NCBI RefSeq assembly: GCF_016093545.1
Contig: NZ_JADKYX010000022.1
Span: 1 to 64,000, forward strand
DNA from: Massilia rhizosphaerae
GTDB lineage: Bacteria > Pseudomonadota > Gammaproteobacteria > Burkholderiales > Burkholderiaceae_D
Direction: 5' to 3'
DNA length: 64,000 nucleotides
A program made the position numbers and the translations under genes. The stretch's first letter is position 1. Each line of letters begins with the position of its first letter. The notes beneath the pieces were generated by a model. The model saw only the letters and a list, made by a program, of their open reading frames with translations, did no database searches and was not told the origin of the DNA. Of the stretch, positions 7,310 through 19,472 are shown one piece after another.

Positions 7310-9886
7310 TTGCAAGAAGGAACTTCACTCGAGAAACGCCTGACGTCCGCCATGGCCGTACTGGCCGTGTGCCACGTCGGCGCTGCCCTTGCGCAGGAAC
7401 GCGCCCCGGCCGTCGTCGTCAGCGGCAAACGCGCCAGCCTGGCGTCGGCGCAGGAAATCAAGCGCGACGGCATCGGCATCGTCGATGCCGTCGTCGCCGA
7501 AGACATCGGCAAACTACCCGACATCAGCGTGACGGATGCGCTGCAGCGCGTCACCGGCGTGCAGATCCTGCGCGACCGCGGCGAAGGCGCGGGCGTGGCG
7601 ATTCGCGGTCTCACGCAAATGGAAACGACGCTCAACGGCCGCGAAGTCTTCACCGCCGGTACGGGCCGCAACCTGGATTTCGCGGACATCCCCGCCGAGC
7701 TGGTAGCCGGCATCGACGTCTACAAGACCTCGTCCGCCAGCCAGCTCGAAGGTGGCGTCGGCGGCACGATCGACCTGCGCACGCACCGCCCGTTCGACTT
7801 CAGCGGCCGGCAGATCGCCGGTTCGGTGCGCGCGGTGCGCGGCGACCTCGTCAAGCGCACGCAGCCGCAACTGTCCTTCATGGCGAGCGACCGCTGGACC
7901 ACGGCCGCAGGCGGCGAATTCGGCGTGCTCGTGAACGTCGCCCATCAAAAGCGGGCGTGGCGCGAAGACCAGAAATCGGCCGGCAACCCGGTCGCGCGCA
8001 CCGACGTCGTTCCCGGGCAGACCGTGGTCGTACCCAGCGGCACGTCGGAAACGACGAGCCTCGGCGACCGCGAGCGCAATGCCGGCGGCTTCGCCCTGCA
8101 ATGGCGTCCGGACCGCGCGCTCGAGCTGTATGCCGAAGGCAGCTACGCCGAATTCAGGACGGTGCAGGACTCCCAGCAGATCAACGTCTCGGCGGCGCCC
8201 ACGTTCGTCGCGGGCAGTCCGGTCCTGTTTCCCGGCACGGCGGACCTGAAGAGCATCACCTGGACCGATGCGCCGTTTTCCGTGCTGAGCTTCGCGCGCG
8301 ACACGACGGACCGCACGCGCCAGATCGCGGCCGGCGGGCGCTGGACCGGCGGCGCATTGACGCTCACGGCCGATCTCAGCCGCACGTCGGGCACCGACCA
8401 GCTGTTCTTTTCCGGCCCGTATTTCGCCGGCACCGTCGCCAGGTTCACGCAAGACGTCGCGACGACCGTCCCGGCCACCCGCGTCGCCGGCACAAACCTG
8501 CTCGACCCGGCCAATTACCGCTACACGGGCATCGGCTACCGCACGCGTCCCTACGACGGCGGCCTGACCGCCGCCCGGATCGACGGCACCTACCGGCTGG
8601 AGAATCCGTTCTTCGCATCCGTGTCCGCGGGCGTGCGCCTGGCGCGGCGCAGCGCCGGCAACGCGCCCGGGCTCATCTACGCGGATACCGGCGTGAGCGG
8701 GCTCTCCGCATCCGACAAGCCGGGATACGTGATGCCGAACCCGTACGCCGATTTCTTCCCGGGCCAGGGCGTGCCGAGCATCGGCACGTTTTTGGTCGGC
8801 GATCTGGCCACGGCCCGCGACGCCATCGGCTTGCGCCGCGCCTTCGGCATCACGGCGGCGGTGCCGCCATCGGCCAGCCCCCTCAGCCTGTGGGCGATCC
8901 GGGAAGACACCCGGGCCGCGTACGTGACGACGCGATTCCAGGGCGCGGCGGTCGACGGCGACGCCGGGTTGCGGGTCGTGCGGACCCGCGAACGGGTGGC
9001 CGGTTCGCAGGCGGTGCCCACGACCGGCGCGCTCGCCCCCATCGACGTCGACAGCAGCCATACCGACGTACTGCCGAGCGTGAACCTGCGCTACCGGCTC
9101 CAGGACGGGTTCTACCTGCGCGGCGCGGCATCGAAGACGATCACGCGTCCCGACTTCAATCAACTGTCGCCCTCGCTGACGCTCGTCGCGAATACCGTCA
9201 CCCCGTCGTTGAACCAGGGCAGCGCCGGCAATCCGGACCTGCAAGCCGTCCATTCCACCAACCTCGACCTGGCGGCCGAACGTTATGCCGGTCCGACGAC
9301 GTCCATGTACACGACGGTCTTCCTGAAGCACGTCGACGGCTTCGTCACCAACGTCGCCGGCCCGGAAACGCATGACGGCGCCGTCTACCTGGTCAGCCGC
9401 CCGCACAACGGCCGCGATGCGCGCATCGCGGGGGCCGAAGCGGGCTACCAGCAATTCTTCGACACCCTGCCGGGATGGATGCGGGGACTCGGCGTGCAGG
9501 CCAACTACACCTTCGTGCACAGCGCCATGTCCGACGGGGCCGGCGGCGACCAGCCCCTGCCGAATCTGTCCCGGCACAGCGCCAACCTGGTGGGCATGGT
9601 CGAACGGGGCGCGCTGTCGGCGCGCGTCGCCTACAACTGGCGCAGCAAATTCCTGAGCACGTACACGAACGTCGTCGGCGTCGGCGCGTTGCCGGTGTAT
9701 CTGCGCGGCTACGGCTGGCTCGACGCATCGGTCACCTACCGGCTCAGCGACCGCGTCAGCCTGGCGCTGGAAGGCACGAACCTGCTGCGCACCGTGCGCA
9801 CGGCCTACTACGGGGTGCCGACCCGGCCGCAAGGCGCCTGGATCAACGACCGCCAGGTCGGCCTCGTGGCGATGCTGCGGCTGTAG
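7310..9886 (+). CDS. TonB-dependent outer-membrane receptor
   Basis: 858 residues counted from a TTG at 7310; an ATG at 7352 is an alternative that leaves a short leader. A signal sequence ends near AALAQ. The plug begins with PAVVVSGKRASL and continues with EDIGKLPDISVTDALQRVTGVQI and VAIRGL, the style of the Caulobacter/Xanthomonas receptor group (TIGR01782), which often takes up saccharides or other non-iron ligands. The barrel ends with an aromatic-poor VGLVAMLRL. The family moves ligands across the outer membrane using TonB-ExbBD energy. The ligand is not inferable: no transporter or hydrolase gene adjoins it. A large palindrome overlaps its stop codon. Confidence 0.88.
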   Translation: MQEGTSLEKRLTSAMAVLAVCHVGAALAQERAPAVVVSGKRASLASAQEIKRDGIGIVDAVVAEDIGKLPDISVTDALQRVTGVQILRDRGEGAGVAIRGLTQMETTLNGREVFTAGTGRNLDFADIPAELVAGIDVYKTSSASQLEGGVGGTIDLRTHRPFDFSGRQIAGSVRAVRGDLVKRTQPQLSFMASDRWTTAAGGEFGVLVNVAHQKRAWREDQKSAGNPVARTDVVPGQTVVVPSGTSETTSLGDRERNAGGFALQWRPDRALELYAEGSYAEFRTVQDSQQINVSAAPTFVAGSPVLFPGTADLKSITWTDAPFSVLSFARDTTDRTRQIAAGGRWTGGALTLTADLSRTSGTDQLFFSGPYFAGTVARFTQDVATTVPATRVAGTNLLDPANYRYTGIGYRTRPYDGGLTAARIDGTYRLENPFFASVSAGVRLARRSAGNAPGLIYADTGVSGLSASDKPGYVMPNPYADFFPGQGVPSIGTFLVGDLATARDAIGLRRAFGITAAVPPSASPLSLWAIREDTRAAYVTTRFQGAAVDGDAGLRVVRTRERVAGSQAVPTTGALAPIDVDSSHTDVLPSVNLRYRLQDGFYLRGAASKTITRPDFNQLSPSLTLVANTVTPSLNQGSAGNPDLQAVHSTNLDLAAERYAGPTTSMYTTVFLKHVDGFVTNVAGPETHDGAVYLVSRPHNGRDARIAGAEAGYQQFFDTLPGWMRGLGVQANYTFVHSAMSDGAGGDQPLPNLSRHSANLVGMVERGALSARVAYNWRSKFLSTYTNVVGVGALPVYLRGYGWLDASVTYRLSDRVSLALEGTNLLRTVRTAYYGVPTRPQGAWINDRQVGLVAMLRL

Positions 9887-9931
9887 GCTTGCATATCAGG
9901 ATTTCCTGATGGCTCCTTCATGCAAGCCTAC
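9883..9931. terminator. Nested perfect inverted repeat overlapping the receptor stop codon
   Basis: GTAGGCTTGCAT (9883-9894) pairs perfectly with ATGCAAGCCTAC (9920-9931). Just inside, ATCAGGA (9895-9901) pairs perfectly with TCCTGAT (9904-9910). The stop TAG of the receptor gene (9884-9886) lies in the outer arm. RNA from here would form a strong structure; no T-run follows, so a termination or 3'-protection role is an inference. Confidence 0.7.
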
Positions 9932-10108
9932 CCCAGAATCAAGACCGCCTGATTTTCAAACGCCGCGTTCTGCGGCAAGCTCATGCCATGACTGGATGTC
10001 ACACACGAGCAACTGACGAGGGCGAGGAAACGATGGCGATACGACGGGCCGACGGCGACGCATACGACAACCCGACGCCATGGATGCGCACGTCCCCGGC
10101 ACGAGCGG

Positions 10109-11847
10109 ATGGCCGGTATGCAAGCCCGGCATGACGCCGTGCCGCTGCTCGCGCAGGGCGACACGATGCCGTCGCCGTTGCCGTTGCCGCGGCGGCGCCC
10201 GGGCCTGCGCAAGCTGCGCCTCGTCGCGCTGGCCGGCGGCAGCATCCTGGTGCTCGCCTGCGCGCTCGCCGTGTTCCTGCTGCGAGTCCGGCGCCGCGAC
10301 GGCCTGGACTGGAACGCGGCACTGGAGATGACGTTGCTGGCGGCCGGACTGGCGGGAACGCTGGCCCTGGCCTGCCACGCGATCGGGCTGCGCAGCCTGT
10401 TCCTCCGGCAGCGGCGCCTGACGGACGACCTGCGCCGCCGTGAAGCGGAATACCGCACGCTGGCGCTGTACGACGAACTGACCGGGCTGCCCAACCGTAC
10501 GCTGCTGGCCGATCGCGTGCGGCAGGCGATCGCCGAGGGCGCCCGCACCGGCAACCAGTTCGGGCTCATGGTCGTCGGCCTGGATCACCTCGAGGAAGTC
10601 AACGACTCGCTCGGCCAAGGCGCCCGCGACGCGCTGCTGTGCGAGTCGGCCATGCGCCTGCAATGCCGGATGGGCACCTGCGACACCGTGGCCCGGTTGG
10701 GCGCGGACGAATTCGCCGTGCTGCTGCCCGGCGCGCGCGGTCCGGACGAGCTCGGCCTCGTCGCGCGCAAGTTCATCGACGCGCTGGCCGCGCCGTACCT
10801 GCTGGACGGCCACGCGGTCGTCGTCCCGGCCCGCATCGGCATCGTGCTGTATCCGGACGACAGCGTCGCCATCGACGAATTATTTCGCTTCGCCGGCGCC
10901 GCGCTGTCCCACGCCAGGCGCGCAGGACAGAATACGTTCCAGTTCTACGTGACCGAACTGACGGCGCGCTCGTCGGAACGCCTCGAAATGGCGGCCGCGC
11001 TGCACCAGGCCGTGCGCGGCGGCGAACTCGAACTGTACTTCCAGCCGCAGGTCGACCTGCGCGACGGCAGCGTCCCCGGCGTCGAGGCGCTGCTGCGCTG
11101 GCAGCGTCCCGGCCATGGATTCGTCGCGCCGGACAAGTTCGTCCCGATCGCCGAGGAATCCGGCCTGATCGTCGAGATCGGCGAATGGGTGCTCGACGCC
11201 GCCTGCCGCGCCGCCGTCGCCTGGAACGGCGCGTCGGCACGGCCGATCGCCGTGTCGGTCAACGTCTCGACGCGCCAGTTCATCCGCCACGACTTCGCGG
11301 CCACGGTCGAGCGCGTGCTGGCCGCCACCGGTTGCCGGCCGGCGTGGCTGAAGCTGGAACTCACGGAAAGCCTGCTGTTGGAAAACGACGAGGAAATCGC
11401 GCGCATCCTCGGCCGTTTGTACGCGCTGGGCGTCGCGATGTCGATCGACGACTTCGGCACCGGCTATTCGGCGCTCGGCTATCTGAACCGCGTTCCGGTC
11501 AGCCAGATCAAGATCGACCGCTCGTTCGTCAGCGACGTCCCGCACGACAGCCACAAGAGCGAACTGGTCAAGGCCATCCTGTCGATCGCCGCGGCGCTGC
11601 GGCTGCAGGTGGTCGCGGAAGGCGTCGAAACGACGGACCAGGTCGACTATCTGCTGGCCCATGGCTGCTGGTTCGTGCAAGGCTACCTGTTCGGCGTGCC
11701 GATGCCGGGCGCGGCCCTCGACGCGATGCTGAACGCGGGCGGCCCGTTGACGGTGGGCCCGGCCGTGCCTGCTATCATGCCAAGCGCACCATCCGCACCG
11801 ACCATGCCCGCAACGGCAGGCGCCCACCGCGACGCCAAGGGGAGACC

Positions 11848-11851
<4 letters not shown>
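10109..11851 (+). CDS. Membrane-bound c-di-GMP phosphodiesterase with degenerate GGDEF (GADEF-EAL)
   Basis: 580 residues. Two membrane segments lie near 38-58 and 73-93. The GGDEF domain (about 115-280) has DELTGLPNR but GADEF (198-202) instead of GGDEF, and Gly-Thr-Cys-Asp where an RxxD inhibitory site would be, so cyclase activity is doubtful. The EAL domain (about 290-545) is intact: EALLR (326-330), the ELTES glutamate region (418-422), DDFGTGYS (447-454), KIDRSF and EGVET (504-508). Likely a c-di-GMP hydrolase, with the GGDEF part perhaps a GTP-sensing domain. The start is uncertain (10109, 10118 or 10166). Its stop overlaps the next gene's ATG, making it first in a four-gene signalling operon. 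Confidence 0.87.
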
Positions 11852-14257
<2,406 letters not shown>

Positions 14258-14268
<11 letters not shown>

Positions 14269-15478
14269 CACGCCGGACCCGCGGCGGCCGACGATCCTGA
14301 TCATCGACGACACGCCCGCCAATCTCGACGTGATCGCCAAGGGCTTCGAGCGCGACGGCGTGCGCGTCGTCGTCGCGCAGGACGGCGAAGAGGGACTGGG
14401 CCGCGCGACCTTCGTCCATCCGGACCTGATCCTGCTCGACGTCATGCTGCCCGGCATCGACGGTTTCGAAGTGTGCCGGCGCCTGCAGCAGGACGAGGGC
14501 ACGCGCGACATTCCCGTCATCTTCATGACGGCGTTGCTCGATATCGATAGCAAGGTGGCCGCGTTCAAGGCCGGCGCCGTCGATTACGTGACCAAGCCGT
14601 TCCAGATCGACGAAGTCACGGCACGGGCCTGGACTCACCTGAACCTGCGCCAGATGCGGACGATGCTGGCCGAGCGCAACGAGCGCCTGCAGCGGGAAAT
14701 CGAGGACCGCAAGATCGCCGAGCGCGAATTGCAGGCCTACCGCGAAGGGCTCGAGCTGCAGGTCGCCGAGCGCACCGCGGCGCTGCGCGACAGCGAACGG
14801 CGGCTGGAAGAATCGCTCGTGCGCGTGCGCGAGCTGGCCGCGCACCGCGAGCGGGCGCGCGAACAGGAACGCATGCGCATCGCGCGCGAACTGCACGACG
14901 AGCTGGGGCAGGCGCTCACCGCCCTGCGCATGAAGATCGCGCTGCTGCGCGTCGAATTCGGCCAGGACAATCCGGCCCTGATCCACCACGTCGGCAAGAT
15001 GAACGAGCTGGTCGACCGCACCATCGGCGTCGTGCGGGGCGTGTCCTCGGCCCTGCGGCCGGCCGCGCTCGACATGGGCGTCGTGCCGGCGCTGGAATGG
15101 CTGGTCAAGGAATTCCGCGCCCATTCGGACATCGATTGCGAACTCGTCGCGCCCGAGCCGTCGCTGGGACTGGGCGACGGCGTCGAGCTGGCGATCTTCC
15201 GGGTCGCGCAGGAGTCGCTGACGAACGTGACGCGCCACGCGCGGGCCAGCGCGGTCCGCATGACGCTGCAGGCCGGCGGCGGCCAATGCACGCTCGAAGT
15301 CCGCGACGACGGCTGCGGCTTCGCGCCGGACGACGTCGAGCGCGACAAATTCGGACTGGTCGGCATGCGCGAGCGCGTCGAAATGCTGGGCGGGGAATTT
15401 TCCATCGCCAGCGTGCCGGGCGAAGGGACGACCTTGCGCGTCCGGCTGCCGGCCACGAAACCGGAGGAGGCGCGATGA
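14258..15478 (+). CDS. Receiver-histidine kinase (REC-HisKA_3-HATPase)
   Basis: 406 residues. A CheY-like receiver occupies 12-128 with the acidic pair near 17-18, phospho-acceptor D61 and K113. A long coiled coil (about 130-205) leads to the HisKA_3 box RIARELHDELGQAL with H213, then a HATPase_c domain with QESLTNVTRHA, DDGCGF and FGLVGMRER. This is a cytoplasmic kinase whose own receiver can be controlled by the kinase encoded just upstream. It overlaps that gene by 11 bases and the next regulator gene by four. The arrangement suggests a relay: TPR kinase, REC domain, HPK7 kinase, LuxR regulator. Confidence 0.92.
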
Positions 15479-16107
15479 TACGCATCCTGATTGCCGACGA
15501 CCACGCCATCGTGCGGGGCGGCCTCAAGCAACTGTTCGCGATGGTGAAGGACATCGAGGTGGCCGGCGAGGCCGTCAACGGCATGCAGGCGATCGAGTGC
15601 CTGCGCGCCACGCCGGTCGATCTCGTCCTGCTGGACCTGGCGATGCCCGGCATGAGCGGCACCGACCTCATCACGCGCCTGCGCGGCCTCTTTCCGGCGC
15701 TGCCCATCCTCGTGCTGAGCATGCGCAACGAGCCCCAGGTGGTGCGCCAGGTGCTGAAGGCCGGCGCCTCGGGCTACCTGACCAAGGACAGCGAACCGGA
15801 AATGCTGGTCGTCGCCGTCCGCAAGACCGCGGCGGGCGGGCGCTTCATCGATCCGACGCTGGCCGAACAGCTGGTGTTCGACGTCGAACAGCCCGGCGCC
15901 GCCCCGCTGCACGAGCGCCTGTCCGGCCGCGAGACGCAAATCCTCACGCTGCTGGCGCGCGGCCGCAGCGTGAACGACATCGCGGCGGACCTCATGATCA
16001 GCAACAAGACGGTCAGCAGCCACAAGGCGCACCTGATGCAGAAGATGAATTTCATGAACAACGCGGATCTGGTCCGGTACGCCATCATGCACGGACTGGC
16101 CGAGTGA
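15475..16107 (+). CDS. LuxR/NarL-family response regulator
   Basis: 210 residues. The receiver domain has the acidic pair at 8-9, phospho-acceptor D54 and a lysine in YLTKDSE. A LuxR-type helix-turn-helix follows (LSGRETQILTLLARGRSVNDIA, then NKTVSSHKAHLMQKM). It activates or represses transcription when phosphorylated, most likely by the HPK7 kinase encoded immediately upstream. The ATG overlaps that gene's TGA and is preceded by GGAGGAGG. It is the last gene of the signalling operon; the targets are unknown. Confidence 0.93.
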   Translation: MIRILIADDHAIVRGGLKQLFAMVKDIEVAGEAVNGMQAIECLRATPVDLVLLDLAMPGMSGTDLITRLRGLFPALPILVLSMRNEPQVVRQVLKAGASGYLTKDSEPEMLVVAVRKTAAGGRFIDPTLAEQLVFDVEQPGAAPLHERLSGRETQILTLLARGRSVNDIAADLMISNKTVSSHKAHLMQKMNFMNNADLVRYAIMHGLAE

Positions 16108-16160
16108 ACCGGGACATGCCGCGCCAGGATGTCGGGCGATATTGCGTCCGGGCCGCGCAG

Positions 16161-16982
16161 TCAGACAGACCCGTGACGGCCGTCCAGCAGCGCGGGCAAG
16201 GCGCGCAGATAGCGCAGGCCGGCCAGCGCCCGGCTGCCGTACCACGACATCATCTCGCCATCGACCAGCAGCACGGGAATCCCCAGCTGCTTCTCGAGCG
16301 CGTCCGCGTGGGCTTCCGTGAAGCGGTACGGCTCCGTCGACAGCAGCACGGCGTCGAGCCCGTCGACGAGCGCCTGCGACCACGCGAAGCGCGGATAGCG
16401 GTCGGCGCCCAGGTCCGGCACGCGCCACCCCAGTTCGGCCAGCATGGCGGCGATGTACGTGCCGTCCGACACCGTCATCCACGGATCCTGCCAGATGCAG
16501 TACAGCACGGTGCGCGCGGGTTCCTTGGGCAGCGCCCGCAGCGCCGCGTGCTCGGCCTCGAAGGCGGCGCACCAGCGCGCGGCGGCCTCGTCCGCGCCGA
16601 AGATCCCGCCCATCAGCCGCGCCAGGTGCAGGTTGTCGCGCGGCGCGTTCAGGTGCGTGACGACGATGTGCGGCACGAATGCCGCCAGCGCGTCGACGGT
16701 CGGCTTGTTGTTCTCGTCGATGTTGACGACGACGTGCGTGGGCGCCAGCCGGCGGATCTTGTCGATGTTGACGTCCTTCGTGCCGCCCACCTTGGGAATG
16801 GCGGCGACGACGTCGCGCGGGTGGACGCAGAAGCCGGTGCGGCCGACCAGCTGGCCGGCCAGCCCCAGGTCGCACAGCAGTTCGGTGATCGACGGCACGA
16901 GGCAGACGATGCGCGCGCCGGGTGCGGGCGCGTGCCGCGTGCCCAGCGCGTCGGCGTAGAAAGAATCGGTTGCGGTATTCAT
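16161..16982 (-). CDS. Helical-backbone metal receptor / cobalamin-binding-like protein (BtuF/TroA-like)
   Basis: 273 residues from the ATG at 16982; an in-frame ATG at 17021 would add 13 residues and neither has a strong ribosome site. The sequence has the BtuF/TroA fold hallmarks: RIVCLVPSITELLCDLGL near the N-terminus, LVGRTGFCVHP, THVVVNIDENN in the first lobe, and a second lobe with LSTEPYRFTEAHADAL. BtuF proteins are periplasmic, but no signal peptide is visible here, which fits the cytoplasmic branch often annotated as cobalamin-binding. The ligand is unproven. It is divergent from the GGDEF gene at 17093 and has no transporter partner beside it. Confidence 0.75.
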   Translation of the reverse strand: MNTATDSFYADALGTRHAPAPGARIVCLVPSITELLCDLGLAGQLVGRTGFCVHPRDVVAAIPKVGGTKDVNIDKIRRLAPTHVVVNIDENNKPTVDALAAFVPHIVVTHLNAPRDNLHLARLMGGIFGADEAAARWCAAFEAEHAALRALPKEPARTVLYCIWQDPWMTVSDGTYIAAMLAELGWRVPDLGADRYPRFAWSQALVDGLDAVLLSTEPYRFTEAHADALEKQLGIPVLLVDGEMMSWYGSRALAGLRYLRALPALLDGRHGSV

Positions 16983-17092
16983 GCCGCCATTGAAACACTG
17001 TTGTTTATCGGCGCCAAGCATCGGCGGCGGTGTGTCGTTCGGGTATCATGCGAGCTTGTCAATATAAGTTGTCGCCAAGAAGTTTTAAAAAC

Positions 17093-18046
17093 ATGATAGT
17101 GACCGGCACCTTCGGTGCGTCTTCCTACAGCATCCGCGACCTGCAGCTCTTTCGCGACGCCGACGGCCCCGCCGTGGCGGCGGCGCTCGCCGATTGCCGG
17201 CTCGTGCGGCTGGCGCGCGGCGAGGCGCTGGAAGACGGCCTGCGGGCCCGCCTGTACGTCCTGCTGGCAGGCAGCCTCGCCGTCGAAGGGGCGCTGGGCG
17301 AAGGCAATGTCGAGCGCATCCTGCCCGGCGAGAGCGTGGGCGAGCAATCCGTGCTGGACGACGCGGCCAACCTGGACGCCATCGTCGCGCTGGAAGACAG
17401 CGAGTTGCTCGTGATCGAACCAGACCGCGTGTGGCAATTGATCGACGGCCAGAACGGCGTGGCGCGCAACCTGTTGCGGCTGCTGTCGTTCCGCATCCGC
17501 GCGACCAACGCCCGCCTGCGCCGGCGCCAGAAGCTGGGCGAGTTCTACCGCCAGCTGTCGTTCAACGACGGGCTCACGGGCCTGTACAACCGCGCCTGGC
17601 TGAACGACGCGCTGCCCAAGCTCGTCGCCAGGGCGCGCCAGGAGAGCGGCCCGCTGTCGCTCGTGATGATCGACCTGGACCACTTCAAGCGCTTCAACGA
17701 CACGCACGGTCACATGGCGGGCGACGCCGCCCTGTGCGCGGCCGCCGGCGTGATTCGTGCGGGCCTGCGCCCGACCGACTTCGCCGTGCGCTACGGCGGC
17801 GAAGAGATGATGGCGATCCTGCCCGGCACCCCGCAGCCGCACGCGGTGATGGTCGCCGAGCGCCTGTGCGCGCGCATGCGCGAGGCCGTCGTGTTCGACG
17901 ACATGCGCCAGCCGCTGCCCCACGTCACCGGCTCGTTCGGCGTCGCCACCCTGCTGCCCGGCCAGGACGAACGCGCGCTGATCGAAGCGGCCGACGCCGC
18001 GCTGTACCGCGCCAAGGAAGCCGGGCGCGACCGCATCGGCACCTGA
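17093..18046 (+). CDS. Diguanylate cyclase with N-terminal cNMP-binding domain (GGEEM)
   Basis: 317 residues. The ATG at 17093 is preferred; an upstream codon at 17030 adds 21 residues without a better ribosome site. Residues 20-125 resemble a cyclic-nucleotide-binding (CRP-like) barrel, with ILPGESVGEQSVLDD as the phosphate-cassette region. The GGDEF domain spans about 155-315 with NDGLTGLYNR, DLDHFKRFND and the signature GGEEM (235-239), where Met replaces the usual Phe. An inhibitory site, RPTD (226-229), is present at the correct distance. It is probably an active cyclase controlled by cAMP/cGMP or c-di-GMP, though the Met substitution is unusual. Its last codons are duplicated in the direct repeat at 20227. 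Confidence 0.85.
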   Translation: MIVTGTFGASSYSIRDLQLFRDADGPAVAAALADCRLVRLARGEALEDGLRARLYVLLAGSLAVEGALGEGNVERILPGESVGEQSVLDDAANLDAIVALEDSELLVIEPDRVWQLIDGQNGVARNLLRLLSFRIRATNARLRRRQKLGEFYRQLSFNDGLTGLYNRAWLNDALPKLVARARQESGPLSLVMIDLDHFKRFNDTHGHMAGDAALCAAAGVIRAGLRPTDFAVRYGGEEMMAILPGTPQPHAVMVAERLCARMREAVVFDDMRQPLPHVTGSFGVATLLPGQDERALIEAADAALYRAKEAGRDRIGT

Positions 18047-18088
18047 GTTCCCCGAGGCGGATTGAGCGCGGACCAGGCCGTGCGGATC
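18033..18088. repeat. 56-bp direct repeat, left copy
   Basis: Matches 20227-20282 at 54 of 56 positions; the differences are G18066/A20260 and C18074/T20268. The left copy includes the last codons and stop of the diguanylate cyclase gene. The spacing between copies is 2,194 bases. It marks the left edge of a lower-GC insert. Confidence 0.95.
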
Positions 18089-18114
18089 CGCAGGGCTCCC
18101 ATTTGCACATCCTC

Positions 18115-19410
18115 TCAAATCGGTTGCGGAAAAATATTGCGAGCATGCGTCTCGATGGTTTTCATGCCGGAGAACAAGCCGACAGCAGAAACTGCGGCCA
18201 GTACGGCGATGCCGTATGCCACGCCGTGTTCCGGGCGCATGTCGATGATCCAGCCAATCAAGGGTTGCAACAACGCCGTCGCTAGAAACATGCCGGTGTT
18301 TGCCACGCCAATCGCCATGCCAGCCGACTCAGGCGGGTTGACTTCCTTTGCCAACGCCCAAATGAGCGTGTAGCTCGTCGATCCGATTCCCTGTATGGCA
18401 AACACCGCGAAGCTGAACCAGGGATGACGCATTGCCCCCATGAACATCGGCACCCACATCAGTACATACAACGTTCCCAATCCGAGCAATAGGGATTTCC
18501 TGTTCGCGAACTTGTCCGACAGCCGACCGACGAAAATGGCACTTACCGCGTGGCAGACCAGCATCACGAGAACATGGGCTGATGCCACGTCTTTCGTCAG
18601 GCCATACGTTTTTGTGAGAAAGGGCGTCGCCCAAAGGCTGGTGAAAGTGAAAAACGTTCCACAGATGCCAAAACCGACCCAGAAGCACGGCCATGTCGCT
18701 GAATTCGCCATCACGATGCGTAACTGTTTTGGCCACGAGGAATTGGGCGGACGCCTCGCCACCGGAGGCAAGCCCGTGATTTCGCTTTTGAATCCGGCAT
18801 CGGACGGTGTGTCGCGCACATACAGGAAGATCGCAGCACCGAGGGACAGGCTTGCTACGCCGGTCGCCGCGATGATGATTCTCCAGTCGACATAATTGGA
18901 CAGCACGGAGAGCGGATATGTCGACAAAATCGAGCCGAAATTTCCGAACAGGATCGTCAATCCGCTCAGCGTCGCAAATTGACGTGGCGCGAACCACGAG
19001 GCATTGAGCTTTAGCAGGGCAACAAAGGGCACGGCGACACCCGTGCCGATGAGCGCGCGGCCGACGCCTGCCATTGGTATCGTTGTCGCAGTCGCGAAAA
19101 TGGCGCTGCCGATGGCCGCAGTGACACAGCCAAGAACAAGAATTTTTCGCGGTCCAAACGTATCGGCAATGATACCGGTTGGGATTTGCATGGCTGTGAC
19201 CATCACGAAATACATCGCCGCGATGAAACCAAGTTCAGTCGACGATGCCGAAAAATCCCGCTGAAGATGAGTGCCCAGTGCAACTGGCGCGACACGGTGG
19301 AAGAAGGACATCATGTACGCGACAATGACAAGTCCGAAGATCAGCCATTGCATACGTGCAAATTTTCTATGCTGTGGCGTAACACCAGTTTTTCTTTGTT
19401 GCAAAGTCAT
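18115..19410 (-). CDS. MFS transporter (anion:cation symporter-like) in the island
   Basis: 431 residues, about 12 membrane segments. MFS signatures are present in loop 2-3 (GIIADTFGPRKIL) and in the mirrored loop 8-9 (GRLSDKFANRKSLL). The N-terminal FFHRVAPVALGTHLQRDF resembles carboxylate/sugar-acid symporters of the ACS group. The substrate is unproven; the neighbouring cupin gene suggests a small organic acid or aromatic compound. Base composition differs from the chromosome around it, with more A/T at third positions, supporting transfer. The start at 19410 is the first ATG and gives a full N-terminus. Confidence 0.83.
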   Translation of the reverse strand: MTLQQRKTGVTPQHRKFARMQWLIFGLVIVAYMMSFFHRVAPVALGTHLQRDFSASSTELGFIAAMYFVMVTAMQIPTGIIADTFGPRKILVLGCVTAAIGSAIFATATTIPMAGVGRALIGTGVAVPFVALLKLNASWFAPRQFATLSGLTILFGNFGSILSTYPLSVLSNYVDWRIIIAATGVASLSLGAAIFLYVRDTPSDAGFKSEITGLPPVARRPPNSSWPKQLRIVMANSATWPCFWVGFGICGTFFTFTSLWATPFLTKTYGLTKDVASAHVLVMLVCHAVSAIFVGRLSDKFANRKSLLLGLGTLYVLMWVPMFMGAMRHPWFSFAVFAIQGIGSTSYTLIWALAKEVNPPESAGMAIGVANTGMFLATALLQPLIGWIIDMRPEHGVAYGIAVLAAVSAVGLFSGMKTIETHARNIFPQPI

Positions 19411-19472
19411 GGATTTTCCGAGCCAGATTTAGATGAGCTGACATGCAGCGCCCGCTGCGAGATTAAGGGAAT

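Noticed and set aside
7514-9832. Long minus-strand frame opposite the TonB receptor gene
   Set aside because: High GC creates long antisense frames. The plus-strand product has clear receptor motifs; the reverse one has none.
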